DNA from: Echiichthys vipera
Lineage: Eukaryota > Chordata > Actinopteri > Perciformes > Trachinidae
DNA length: 64,000 nucleotides
Assembly: GCA_963691815.1 (NCBI GenBank)
Contig: OY829661.1
Location: 3,093,001 to 3,157,000 of the forward strand
Direction of reading: 5' to 3'
The notes below the pieces were generated by a model that was not told where the DNA came from, did not search any database, and worked only from the letters and a program-made list of their open reading frames with translations. This document shows, in pieces, positions 28,736-39,615 of the stretch (positions within the stretch are counted from its first letter, which is position 1; every line of letters starts with the position of its first letter). The position numbers were made by a program, and so were the translations under genes.

Positions 28736-31550
28736 AGTTTTCTTTCCTTTTTTCCTTTCTTTTTATTGTAACTGGATCTGTGTATTGTTTTTGAAAAGGA
28801 CCCCAGGAAGATGAGCCTGGCGTTTATCAGTCAGCCAATGGGGGATCCCCAATAAACAATAAACAATACGTGACATAATAAATTGGTGTATATGTATGTC
28901 TTTCTTCTTATGAGTGATGGGTATTGTAGGCCCTGTCTGTACATGAGAGTCAGATGCGGTGTGAGGGTGTAGGTATGTTAGATACGAGATATAATATTGC
29001 TTGTTTGGGCACAGGATTTATGTCATGTTATGTTTCTTATACTTTGAATGTTGAGTTCTTGAAAAAATAAAATAAAAGTTTGCACATTCCAGGACAACGT
29101 GTGAACTGTTTGACTTCATGTTTGAGCAGAGCCTCAGTTGGTCTCATCTCCTTTGTTCCTCTCAGGGTTCTAAGGCCTGGTTGTGCTGCTGTATAATGAA
29201 GCACAGTTGGAGGATTATGTAAATGAAGGGTTTATAATGAGGGACCACCAAGGATTCGTGATCATTAGCTCATTACCTAATTGCACTTTAAGAGCTGTAG
29301 AACTTTGTACTGGACTCACTCTAAAGAGGATCAACCCAGAGACACTGCACTGATCCTTTATTAGAGCTGACCACTGTGGGTGTCTTTGCAGCAGAGACGT
29401 TCCACATGGAGCTGGCAGAAAAGCTGGCATTCACACTGACAGGTTTTTAGAAGCACTGTCAAAAGATGGTTCAGTTTTTTTTTACGACTCCTCTCGTAGT
29501 TTTGTCCATCATCTCTATCAAGGATCGTAACACTGTATATAACAACGGTCAGTCAGGATCCCACAGGTTCTAACAGTCCTGCATCCCAAGGAATGAGTCA
29601 TATCAGACAATTCATACCTCGCAAATGTGCCAAAGCAGAAGGTAGTGTGTTCTTTATGCATGCAGAGAGGAAAGCTGTGAAGGTCGGGTTGGTGGATGTG
29701 TGTGGAGCATGTTGACCAGAGTCGGTGTCCTGCCGTCACAGACCTGCAATTAATGTTCCCTTTTTTAAAGGCCATGACCATGATTATTCCCTAATCGTAA
29801 CCATACACCAGCATATGCCATGCATAGGCAGGGTTCCCACATGTCCTGGAAACTTGGAAAACAGTTTAGCAATTTTCCAGTCATGAAATACATGGAAAAT
29901 GAAAGAAAGGGTTAATGTCCTGTTCACTGATAATCATCCTATTTCAGTGTTCTGTCTGGTGGCAGGACTCACAGTGGACCCAGACTGTTAAATCCACTCC
30001 AGCTGGCCTAGAATATGAATGACCAGATTAAAAAGCAAAAAAATATCAACAATAACTTATTCTAAATGCAAAGTACTATAAAGTTGTAGTGCAGTTATGG
30101 GTCAGTGGTCACATGCTATATGCAAGTCTGTTCAATGTGTTGATGAGTTTTATAATATTATTTTATAATATTATTTTATGGTAATCCAATTCTGAGCTGT
30201 ACAGGAAAAAAGAAGTCATAAATCAGTTATAGACTGTCAGAAAAAATAAAACCAGTACGCTTTCTCTTTATAACGCAGCTAGGTTTCTACTAGCAGTTTG
30301 TTGTAACAGTCTGTATATGTCTGTTGCCATCTAACGCTTCACAAAATACACAGCGGCTACAACCATTCCAATGTAAACTTTGGGTCAACTCAAACCCTCG
30401 TAGATTTCATGCCAACATCGGGTGAAGACATTAAACACTTACATTTCAGGTAAATGTGGACTTACCTTGGAGAGATGGACAAAAATGGCCTGGTCAGTGA
30501 ATTCAGAAGTCTTTAGTCTTCAGAAAGGAGAATCCAAGACCAGCAGAATATTGCTTTCCGTTCTTAGTGTGCGATAGATCTGGGATGAGCTTTAGTGGAG
30601 CAGCTGTAAAGCCCCTGAGGATGTCATTGAGGACTGTTGGCACCTTATTATTTTGAAATAGCTATGGCCTATAGTTTCATGTATATAGGGCTGGCCTCGC
30701 TGTGCTGAATTTCTTTGCTCATTGTGTACCAAAGCAAATTTGGATTGGTTTCCTTTTAAAGTGAGTTAATATATTTTATTGTATAGCATATACATTATAA
30801 ATCATACCAGGTATAGGATGTACTATTTATTGGGATTTTTTCCTAACCTGACTCCCTCAGATAGATTGATTCTCATTTTCTCTGCATATCCATCTGGGAC
30901 CCTCATTTGGAGATCTTTTGGGAAGGGGCAAAAATACTGGTTGCTGATTGGATAAACCATCTGTCTATCACCAACATACGGGCCAAAACAACCAATCAGA
31001 TCAATGAAGCAAAACTCAGAAAGTAAACATACATGTGGGTAAAGGATATTTTCCGTTTGTGTAAGGTGAATTTACAGATCAAACGCCCAATTTCAGGAGC
31101 CCGGTCCATATTCAACAGAAGGATCCAGAGAAAAAAGAGTTAGTGAGCGGCTGCTCCATAGCTGCTCATCTCATCCGTGGAAGCCGCCATGTTGTTTACA
31201 CTCAACAGTTGTTCTTGTGGCTTGGGCAACCGTCTCCAGATTTTCTCTGCCGCATGTTACCAGACTGATCTGAGAGTAAAATACAATGGAGTTAAGAGAT
31301 CAGGATTGGCTCACGAGGCTATTTTTTTTACCCACTAGTTTTCATTTTCCATCTAAAAAAAGGAGTTATATCAACATTTTATATCATCATGCTTACTAAG
31401 CTCTACCTATATCCCTTGTCACATTGTCCTGTATATAACCCTCACTCCAACAAATATGAAGGAGTCATATCTTGTCTCATATGCTCGGACAGACACAGTG
31501 TTTTCACCTCACCTAAAGAACAGGCAGACAGCAGCACCCAGTTCCCATTC
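28736..31550. other. intergenic, nothing recognised
   Basis: Only short frames. No repeats with recognised ends were found, apart from generic AT-rich DNA. Confidence 0.45.
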
Positions 31551-33520
31551 CATTTATTAGATATGGTTTATAAATAGACACACTCAGACACATACGTTGA
31601 AAGTATAAAAAATACAAGATTACAGGATTTTTTTTAGACATTATAGTGAGGTCTCTTCTCCGTTGCCTTTGACTTGTTATTTTTTAACTTGAATGACTGA
31701 CGGAAACGCAAAATGTAGCTATTTTTTCTTACACAGCATAGTAGGTTTCACTTTCACAAGTCCATTCATCGAGCAAATTACTATCATCAATGTCATGTTA
31801 AAATGAGATCAGAGCATAGAAAACAGTCACATGCAGCCAGCAACTTACACTGAATCTGTACAGCACGTCCTGTCAGTCAAACAAGTGGAACTCAGTGAAA
31901 CAAATTTTTCAAATATATATGGACTTAAAGTTTCACTGTACTTTGTCTTACAAATTCTAAGGAAAGCTGATATCACAAGGGAAGAAGTTGAAATGGAGAA
32001 CAATGATTAATGGCTGGGGAAACAAATGCTTATTCGACCCATACTAAGGACTGATTCCCCTTCACGTCTTCCAGTCATTTGACAAGTAGATTTAAACCAT
32101 TTTGAAATAGTTAGGATATTAGCATACACCATGTTCCAGCTACGCTGTTAGGTTTTTAAAAACTCAACTGTAAGTTTCATCTCATCATCAGTGTGCTGGC
32201 AGGAATTGTGGGATTTAGAATGCTACAAAAACAAAATCAAGAAATGTACTGTATCTTGAGAGATGAGGCAACATGGCTAAGTTGCATTGATAAATGTTTC
32301 TAAAACGTCTGCAACCATTGAGCAATGAAAAGGTTCTGATTTGCTAAAACCAAAAAGGACAATATAATTCACACATGTAATAAACCTAGTGCGGCACAAA
32401 TACACAACTAATGTCTTCTTTAAGCATGTACGTATGTACCGTATAGTTACTGTGCCAAATCTGGCTCACCTTGTTCTAAGAACAATATCTCCTGCTTCTA
32501 AATCATATTTTTTTTTATTTGTAAATATATCTAAAAATACAACTCGTCAACTTCAGTGTAATAGGAAATTGCATTATTTCTTGGTGTTATACCAAGTTTT
32601 GTTTTTGTAACTCTCACTATTCACAGTGTTTAAACTGAACAGTACAGGCCAACACCTACTGTGTGGCGGGTAACAGCACCATTTCAATATCCATTGAGGA
32701 GGTTTCCTTTCAAGTCCAGTAGTGCTGTGGAATTATAGAACTACTGAATTTAGCTTGAATTTCTCCAGAGTACGCCATTAAACAAAAAACGTTTACTTTC
32801 AGTACAGTACTTCTACTCAAGCAACAATAAGATCCATGCCTGTTTTTATAGATGTTTCAAGTAGCACAACTGTCTCTTTCTCAGCTTTCATTATTTTCTT
32901 GTGATTTATGCTGCTACAAAAACTTTCAACATTTTATCTCAATGTCAGCTAAACTTATTTTACAGATGTGTATAATATAATATAATATAATATAATATAA
33001 TATAATATATAACAAAATCAACTCCTTCTACAAGACTGTGGTACTTAAGTCATGAAGCAACTTTGCATAGAAAGTATTTGTGTAGCTAAGAAAATAATGT
33101 TTAATATTTTCTCTGTTGTACTCACATACAGAAATGGACTATCCCATTTAAAGAGGCCTAATTACTAATAATAAAAACATACAGTTGTTTATAATAATAA
33201 GATAAAATCAAAATACCATAATGTCAGCTTAGGTAATCCCTTTCAAAGCTAATGTGTTTCAACAGTAAATGACCAGGATACATATAAATGACTTGTGGTG
33301 AATAAAAAGTATGTACTTTTAATAATTAAAATAAATAATGTACTCATTCTGCCCCTGACAGGAAATATTCTAAAAAGAATAATACCGACCAAGCAGACAT
33401 GAATATATATTTTGATAATAAAATACTTATCTACAAATGTTTGTAATTGGATTGATATATAAACATGTATAATAATATATATGTATTTCTATACATATAT
33501 ATTTACAACAAAAGGTGCAC
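31551..33520 (-). other. ajm1: probable ajm1 3' UTR and flank
   Basis: AT-rich DNA directly after the ajm1 stop (TAA at 33521-33523). It includes (TATAA)n at 32974-33006. The first clear minus-strand AATAAA (seen as TTTATT) far enough downstream is near 31552. A ~2 kb UTR is a guess. Confidence 0.3.
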
Positions 33521-36500
33521 TTAAATAATGTCATCAAGGAGATGCGGGGTGCCTACCCAGTCCAGCGTCCTGGGCTCAGAGGCTGCCATAATCATGCACA
33601 TAAACTGTTTACCGGTCCTTTTATCAATAGGATAAATAGTTGTGGGTGTGAACCTTTTGTTACTTTCCACAAACTCACAGAGCTGCTGATATTCTTGTGG
33701 GTATTCATGGCGTAGGAAAACCCCTCGAATTCTTAACTCCCGTTGTATATTTATAAAACAGATTTCCCGGGCCTTCCTGCCTTCCTCTCCCTCTTTGTCA
33801 ATATCTGCTGTTCCAGGGGGTGGAGTAAGGATCAATGTTTCCATGTCACTCTCTTTCTTGTGGACCTTTCGCTCAGGGCTAAAGGAAGCCAGTGCTACCT
33901 TTGCATATTTTCTGACAGTTGGAGCTAGATTTCTTGGTGATGGCCCGTCAGGCAACTGATCACCAACAGCAATGGATACATTCAAGATGAAACATTCGTT
34001 CGGGTCATACTCTTTGCCTGCTTCCTGAAGCTCCTTGCAGTACTCCCCCAGGTTGTCCTTGAAGCTTTCAAGCTCTCGGAGGGACAGGTATGTAGGAGAC
34101 ATAAGTAGACTATCCAGGCCATACTGCAAGAAGTCACTGGATGACGCAGGATTTGGAAAACCAAGGAACAGAACTCCTCTACCTCGAGAAAGGTAGCCAA
34201 CTTTGGCAATACGGGAGAAGGCTTTGTGGACTTCAACAGTCTCCCGGCAGTGCTTGATGATGTGACGGCATATGCTGCCAATTCTTCCATACAGGCAGCT
34301 TTCTTTATGAATATCCCAATCCTCCCTGCGACAGTTACGAGAGCAGTAGTAAGTATAGCAGCTGTGGCAGGATTTAAAATATAGGCAAGCATTGAACAGG
34401 GTCTCTGTCCTGCGGCATTTGTTGTTAGAGCACATCATTGTATCATCCTCATCTGGGCTCTGATCTGGGGAGCACTCATCTGCACTCTTCATTGCGTCAC
34501 TTGCACCGTCCATGTCTCGAAAAGCATCAGGATTCATTCTTATTGAGGTCGGCTGCTTGTCAAGAGGAGCTGGTTCCTCTTGACATGCCCTTGAGCTCTT
34601 TCTGGACAGAGATACTGCTTCTTCCTCATCAATCAACTTCTTTAGTTGATCAAGAATGTCCTCACTTGCCCTTCTACTGGGTGGCTTGTAATCAGTCACA
34701 AGATCTGCCAGAAGCTCATCAAGTTGTTCAAGGCTTTGCTGTAGTGAGGCATTGTCGTGTGTCTTCTCTTTGGTTGAGCTTTCAAAGTCATGCTGAGATA
34801 GTTCTGCACCCTCTGTGTATCTGGAGTCAAGAATGTCCCAACTGGCAGACCGTCCTTCAGCCTTATTAAGTTTCCCTGGTCGAATGTCATTATCAGTAAT
34901 TGTTATCTCAGGAGTGACAAACCAGAGTTTACTTGTAGTGCTCTTTGATGTCTCAGTTGGGCTTTTGTCAATTAGTGAGTTATCAGACATTGATAAGGCT
35001 GCATAACGTCTTGGTGAACTGGAGAGATTGACTACCACAGGTTGTGGTTTGTCACCTGTGGCTGCTGCAGGCTTTCTGGAGTCAAGAAGATCATCATAGC
35101 TCTGACCCCGCTGTACAGGAAGTGGTTGTTCCCTCTCTACACGAGAGTTGAGGATATTGTCCCAGGACCTTGAGTAAGATTTTGAATCTGTGCCAATTCT
35201 TTGAGGTTCTACACATGGGTTGGCATACCAGGGTGTTAATACAGGCTCTTGACGGACCCTGGTAGGAGTGACTTGAGATACATAAGAGGCAGGATTGGTG
35301 GAATAACCAGATGCATCTGAGCCATACCAGTCTTCTGTTTGTGCCTGAATTACTCTAGCATGTCGTCGGCCCTCTGTGTAATATGCCCTTGCTGGGATAT
35401 GATGCTCTGGTGGCATTGCATACATGTCACTTGAATAATAAAACCTTGGCGGAGCAGTCTGGACTTGAAAAGACCTTGGATCATCCCCATAAAATATTCT
35501 TGTTGGAGGTGTCTGTATGATGTATGGCCCTGGTTCATTTACTGCATAAGGTTTGGGATACCCTGTCTGCACTGAGTATGGATAAGGTTCCATCTCGGGA
35601 TAATAGGGTCTTGTAGCTACAGCATGCACCATTCGAGTCCTTGGATCTTGCACATATTGCACTTTTGGAGTATATGTTTGTCCTGGTGTGTAGCGTTCAT
35701 CGTGAAAGCAAGAACTTGGTTGAGGAGGAGCGGTAGTAACATATCTCCCTGGATCATCTGCATAAAAGAACTTGGTTGGCACATTAGGACTGGAATGAGC
35801 TCTGCGTTCCCTACCATAGTAATCACCTGATGAAGGCATTCTTTGCAAGGGAATCTCCATGGGTCTTAAGTAACTGTTTGGCATGCTGCGGGAATATTGA
35901 TAAGCTTGCCTACTCTCTGTACCTAATGAATCAGTGGGAGTTGGTGTTCTTGAGTAGGAGAAATGGCGTGGCACAGTCAGACTCCTACTCCCCCCACTGT
36001 GGTGCCTCTGCCAGGGTATGTCCATTTGAGGTGTAGCCTGTTTCCGTCCTGAATGATGTAATGCTGCGTCATCAGGTTTGATGTCCACCCGACACCTGAC
36101 ATGAGGGCTAGTAGCTGGTTTATCCAGCTCTCCTTCCTCAGAATTATCAGCAGCATAGTTAGGTGAGTATCTACTGCTGTCACTCATTTGAGGCTGCAAC
36201 TTAATGGGATGGACTTCATGCATATGAGCCCTTGTTGCTGCATGGGAGGACTCCCTGCGCGGTGATACTTCTGGCCTCCAGCGAGAGTCTTTTGAAGCCC
36301 TTTGAGACTCCCTGCCCTTCCTCCCTGAGGATGAGGACCCTTCAAAAGACACAGGGGTGAGACTGGTCTGGACCCGAGGGGCACTTTTGGACCTGGTCCT
36401 TCTTTTTTGTTCAGGGACCATGACTTCACTGGTCATATCTGCAGCCATTGGTTGAGTTAACCTATGACTGAAAATGTCCGGAGCAGAAAAGCGGTATCTT

Positions 36501-36796
36501 TGCTGGCGGCCTAAGGCATTCCAGGCAACATCTGGGTTGGCTGCATGCCTATCAGCCTTCTTGTATGGGGAATCCATTGAATATTTGTGTGATTTTGGGT
36601 ACTCCAATGACTTATAGTCAAAGGTACGGCAGTGCCTCTTATTGACTTTGCTCTTACTGTCCTCCAGTGTGCTGTAATTTATAGAATCACATTGTTTGGA
36701 GGGTTGCAAGGACTTGTAGTGTGAAGAAATGGGGACAACTTTAATATCTCGATGCACAGTTGATACCAGTATGTCAGGAGGGTCTGTGCGTGTCAT
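33521..36796 (-). CDS. ajm1: ajm1, apical junction component 1 homologue
   Basis: One open frame of 1091 codons. Vertebrate AJM1 (formerly C9orf172) is the proposed relative of nematode AJM-1 and is thought to act at apical/adherens junctions; direct functional data are sparse. The N-terminal ~500 residues are Ser/Arg-rich and predicted disordered (KRRTRSKSAPRVQTS, PRHFSYSRTPTPTDS). About residues 330-470 hold repeated Tyr/Pro modules (FFYADDPGRYV, IFYGDDPRSFQV). Residues ~680-720 hold short charged helices (LEQLDELLADLVTDYKPPSR, ASEDILDQLKKLIDEEEA). From ~788 a Cys-rich finger CSNNKC..CHSC..CSRNC..HKESC fits a MYND-like zinc site. The last ~240 residues are a conserved globular tail (AFSRIAKVGYLSRGRGVLFL, EICFINIQRELRIRGVFL). 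Length is similar to the roughly 980-aa human protein, which also has one coding exon. The start at 36794-36796 has A at -3. The gene assignment rests on the remembered C-terminal sequence. Confidence 0.85.
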   Translation of the reverse strand: MTRTDPPDILVSTVHRDIKVVPISSHYKSLQPSKQCDSINYSTLEDSKSKVNKRHCRTFDYKSLEYPKSHKYSMDSPYKKADRHAANPDVAWNALGRQQRYRFSAPDIFSHRLTQPMAADMTSEVMVPEQKRRTRSKSAPRVQTSLTPVSFEGSSSSGRKGRESQRASKDSRWRPEVSPRRESSHAATRAHMHEVHPIKLQPQMSDSSRYSPNYAADNSEEGELDKPATSPHVRCRVDIKPDDAALHHSGRKQATPQMDIPWQRHHSGGSRSLTVPRHFSYSRTPTPTDSLGTESRQAYQYSRSMPNSYLRPMEIPLQRMPSSGDYYGRERRAHSSPNVPTKFFYADDPGRYVTTAPPQPSSCFHDERYTPGQTYTPKVQYVQDPRTRMVHAVATRPYYPEMEPYPYSVQTGYPKPYAVNEPGPYIIQTPPTRIFYGDDPRSFQVQTAPPRFYYSSDMYAMPPEHHIPARAYYTEGRRHARVIQAQTEDWYGSDASGYSTNPASYVSQVTPTRVRQEPVLTPWYANPCVEPQRIGTDSKSYSRSWDNILNSRVEREQPLPVQRGQSYDDLLDSRKPAAATGDKPQPVVVNLSSSPRRYAALSMSDNSLIDKSPTETSKSTTSKLWFVTPEITITDNDIRPGKLNKAEGRSASWDILDSRYTEGAELSQHDFESSTKEKTHDNASLQQSLEQLDELLADLVTDYKPPSRRASEDILDQLKKLIDEEEAVSLSRKSSRACQEEPAPLDKQPTSIRMNPDAFRDMDGASDAMKSADECSPDQSPDEDDTMMCSNNKCRRTETLFNACLYFKSCHSCYTYYCSRNCRREDWDIHKESCLYGRIGSICRHIIKHCRETVEVHKAFSRIAKVGYLSRGRGVLFLGFPNPASSSDFLQYGLDSLLMSPTYLSLRELESFKDNLGEYCKELQEAGKEYDPNECFILNVSIAVGDQLPDGPSPRNLAPTVRKYAKVALASFSPERKVHKKESDMETLILTPPPGTADIDKEGEEGRKAREICFINIQRELRIRGVFLRHEYPQEYQQLCEFVESNKRFTPTTIYPIDKRTGKQFMCMIMAASEPRTLDWVGTPHLLDDII

Positions 36797-36825
36797 TTTA
36801 AAGGGACTCCTCTAGTTTTTTCCAT
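36793..36825 (-). promoter_or_regulatory. upstream ORF overlapping the ajm1 start (ATGA)
   Basis: In the 5' leader a 10-codon ORF (MEKTRGVPLK) begins at 36825. Its TGA at 36795-36793 shares two bases with the ajm1 ATG. This layout could allow or limit reinitiation at the main start. The uORF ATG context is moderate (G at +4, T at -3). Confidence 0.55.
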
Positions 36826-36849
36826 CAAGTTGCTTTAATGTTGATGTTG

Positions 36850-36880
36850 CCTGGAGAGGAAGACAAAGAATTTGTAATTA
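36850..36880 (-). other. ajm1: splice acceptor of the ajm1 coding exon
   Basis: On the minus strand: a branch-point-like TCACTAAT, then TTCTTTGTCTTCCTCTCCAG, then the exon from 36850. It is a strong 3' splice site, so ajm1 should have a 5' non-coding exon at higher coordinates. No in-frame ATG lies upstream in this exon. Confidence 0.6.
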
Positions 36881-37439
36881 GTGACTTTTATCAAGGCATT
36901 ACAAATATGTTCCTCTCTAGACTGCTAGCAGAAATTTTAAATCAATCTCTTTGTCAACCAAACTGGGCACTTTACTGTAGACATGCTAGAGACTCTAATG
37001 ACCTCATGGTGTGTGGAGGGTGTAGAAACAAGCATCACAATGGTCTCCTCTGAACTAGGAGGGCAATGACTAAATTGCCGATGAACTCGAACAAAAGTTG
37101 TGCTAATGACTGCACTTAAACTACATACATAAACATAAACTGCCCATTAAAAAGGACAATAGGATTACGCTTTGGGGGGGAGCAGTGACACAAGCTACTT
37201 GTGACAGAATGCACAGTTTTTATTCAGGTCTTGCAAAGCATGTTGTTTCTTAGATTTCAGAATTGCAATATGAATAAAGATTTTAGTACTTATTGTCAAT
37301 GTGTTATTATTAACCTAGAACCACCTAATTGTGAGTGATTTGCATTTGCTTATATTATTGCAGAAATGAAGGCAAAATGAGTACTACTCTTTTCAGAAAA
37401 AAGTGTTTATTAAAAAAAAAATCAACATTTCCAAATAAT
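36881..37439. other. ajm1 upstream intron region, nothing recognised
   Basis: No exon or promoter signature could be assigned. Confidence 0.4.
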
Positions 37440-38035
37440 AAGAAAAATGTTTTAGTATTAGCGTCTTTGCACTGGCTACCTGTAATATCTAAAATAGAAT
37501 CTAAAATCCTTCTCCTTACCTAAAAAACTCTTATTGGTCAGGCTCCTTCGTATCTTAAAGAGCATGTAGTACCGTATTACCCGACTAGATCTCTACGCTC
37601 TGAGAATGCAGGGCTACTTGTTGTTCCTAGAGTCTCCAAAAGCAGAATGGGAGGCAGAGCCTTCAGCTACCAAGCTCCTCTCCTGTGGAACCAACTCAGT
37701 GTTGTTCGGGAGGTAGACACAGTCGCCATTTTTAAGAGTAAACTGCTTGCATCTCTCTGTCTTTGTCTCTCTCTGTCCATCTGTTCGTCTTTTCTCTCTT
37801 TCTCCCTTCTTTTCTATCTCCCCAACCAGTCAAGACAAATGTCCGTCCTCCATAGAGCTGGTTCTGTTTGACATTCCTGCCTGTTAATGGAAAGGTTTTT
37901 TCGTTGCCATTGTGTGCTCAAAGGGGGAATTGTTGGGTCTATGTAAATCATAAATAAGTCATAGAGTGTGGTCTATACCTACTCTGTAAAGCGCCCTGAG
38001 ATAACTTTTGTTACGATTTGGCACTGTAAAGAAAA
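37440..38035 (+). mobile_element. L2-clade LINE, 3' end fragment
   Basis: It encodes the C-terminal tail of L2 ORF2 with frame breaks: LASLHWLPV, TRSLRSENAGLLVVPRVSKS, MGGRAFSYQAPLLWNQLSVV. It continues into the 3' UTR: CTGTCTTTGTCTCTCTCTGT, GTCAAGACAAATGTCCGTCC, CTGAGATAACTTTTGTTACG. The same family is at 44985-46320, 51812-56075 and, inverted, 12202-12815. Confidence 0.85.
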
Positions 38036-38291
38036 AAAGAAAGAAAACATGCACATCTATTTGCATAGATGGTAAACTGACGTGGTGTCCTCAGCACCCA
38101 ATTGATCCGGTCGACCACCTGCTTTCGGTCCACGTTTGAGATCAAAGGAAATCACTGCTGCATACATTACGAACTTAGAACGATAGATTTCGAGGTAGCT
38201 GCGACTTCCCCCTCGGTCCATCCCAGTTTGGGGCGGTACACCAAACCCTATATTTCTCCTCGGGTGTCACCAATTGAAACAGCAAACACCC

Positions 38292-38633
38292 TTACCGATC
38301 GAAGTGACCCTGGTTCATATGGTTAACAGCTGCATGGTCCTCCAGATAAACCTCCCGTAATTCCAGGTCTGGATGGGTCCTTCGAAATGGAAAGTATGCT
38401 GATTGAGAATAGTTGCCACAAGCTGCTGTTGTGGATAAAGGCATGGAAGGTGTTGAGCAGCATCTCAGGGTTACTTCCAGTCCATGTGGCATGCTGGTCT
38501 TTATGTCCAAGTGCAGTCTCTCGATCTCTGCACTCTGCCTCTGTATAACGACATCCTGTCTCTGGATCTCCGCAGTCTGTCTTTGGATCTCCGCAGTCAG
38601 TCTCTGGACGTCTTCGCTGTGTGTCTCTGGTAT
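38292..38633 (-). CDS. unassigned ORF with heptad repeats (coiled coil)
   Basis: An open minus-strand frame of 113 codons with no upstream stop until 38634-38636. It opens IPETHSEDVQRL, then four 7-residue repeats (TAEIQRQ, TAEIQRQ, DVVIQRQ, SAEIERL), and continues LHLDIKTSMPHGLEV to NHMNQGHFDR and stop. The 21-bp DNA repeats and perfect heptads mean a short coiled coil if translated. I do not recognise the family. A 5' splice acceptor could lie at 38620-38640. It may be the last exon of an unseen gene or part of a transposon protein; the surrounding DNA is repeat-rich, favouring the latter. Confidence 0.35.
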   Translation of the reverse strand: MPETHSEDVQRLTAEIQRQTAEIQRQDVVIQRQSAEIERLHLDIKTSMPHGLEVTLRCCSTPSMPLSTTAACGNYSQSAYFPFRRTHPDLELREVYLEDHAAVNHMNQGHFDR

Positions 38634-38939
38634 TCACTGGTATAACATGTGCATGTCTTTGGATTGTGGAGTAATCAAAGCAACAATATTTTGATTATAA
38701 CATGATTACAACCCCTAAATGTTTAACATTTCCTTTCTTTGTTCTTTTTGACAATGATCCCAAACAAACACACTGCAGGCAGTGTCAGAGACTGCATTGA
38801 ACAGGAGAGAATCAACTGGGTTCGAACCCCTCCCTCCCTCCATCAACAAATCTCATTATCCCAGCAAATAAAAATACGCATTCTGATTTTATTCCGTGTC
38901 AAGGAACAAACGTTTGACTCTTCCATTTAATACTGTAGG

Positions 38940-39165
38940 TAACCTAATCTGAACCCTATTGAGCTGGTGTGGCATGCATTGAAGGACTTCATCTGACGTG
39001 AAGCCAAGCCACAAAACAGGGAGGAGCTCATTCAGGCAATACAGACTTTTGGAGTGACAAACTCACCACGGTGGCCTGGAACCATTACATCGACCACCTG
39101 GACAGAGTCATACTGCAGGTCATCAGATTAAACGGTGGTGCTACTGGGAGGTAAATATTAAAAAG
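38940..39165 (+). pseudogene. Tc1/mariner-like transposase 3' relic
   Basis: LNPIELVWHALKDFI, a stop, then REAKPQNREELIQAIQT, then after a one-base frameshift FWSDKLTTVAWNHYIDHLDR and VILQVIRLNGGATGR. The NPIE.vW..LK signature is the end of the DDE domain of Tc1-like transposases. Stop and frameshift show it is dead. Confidence 0.75.
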
Positions 39166-39615
39166 CCTATTGTAAAAAAGGTTGTCTTGTCCTGCTATTT
39201 TGAGCTCAGCCTATTATGTTAAGATTGTTATATAACGGCTGTATGTATCCCACAAAAATATTAATAATAATAATCAAAAATAAAATGTAATAAATAATAA
39301 TTCATAATCAATATAATAAAAATATAATATGATAATAAATAATAATGATATATATATAATAAATAAATGATACTAAATATATGATGGTAAATAATTATGA
39401 TAAATATATAATATGATAATAAATAAATTTACCATAGTAAATAATAATGAATAATTGGGTTTAATTTTAGAGACCTGCTCGCTCTGAATGTATAATAAAC
39501 CCCATGGCTATTATGCAAGTCACTTGACGTAATGACTCCGGCAGATAGTTTGATGAATTGCTGTGAATTATTCGCAGAATATTTTCATCTTGTTTCTCAC
39601 ATTGCCGGTCTGTAG
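39166..39615. other. AT-rich low-complexity stretch
   Basis: 39240-39450 is mostly A/T with ATAATAAATAAT motifs. No gene. Confidence 0.6.

Noticed and set aside
33982..34869. 136- and 143-codon ORFs overlapping ajm1 in other frames and on the opposite strand
   Set aside because: They lie wholly inside the ajm1 coding exon and have no splice or start context of their own.
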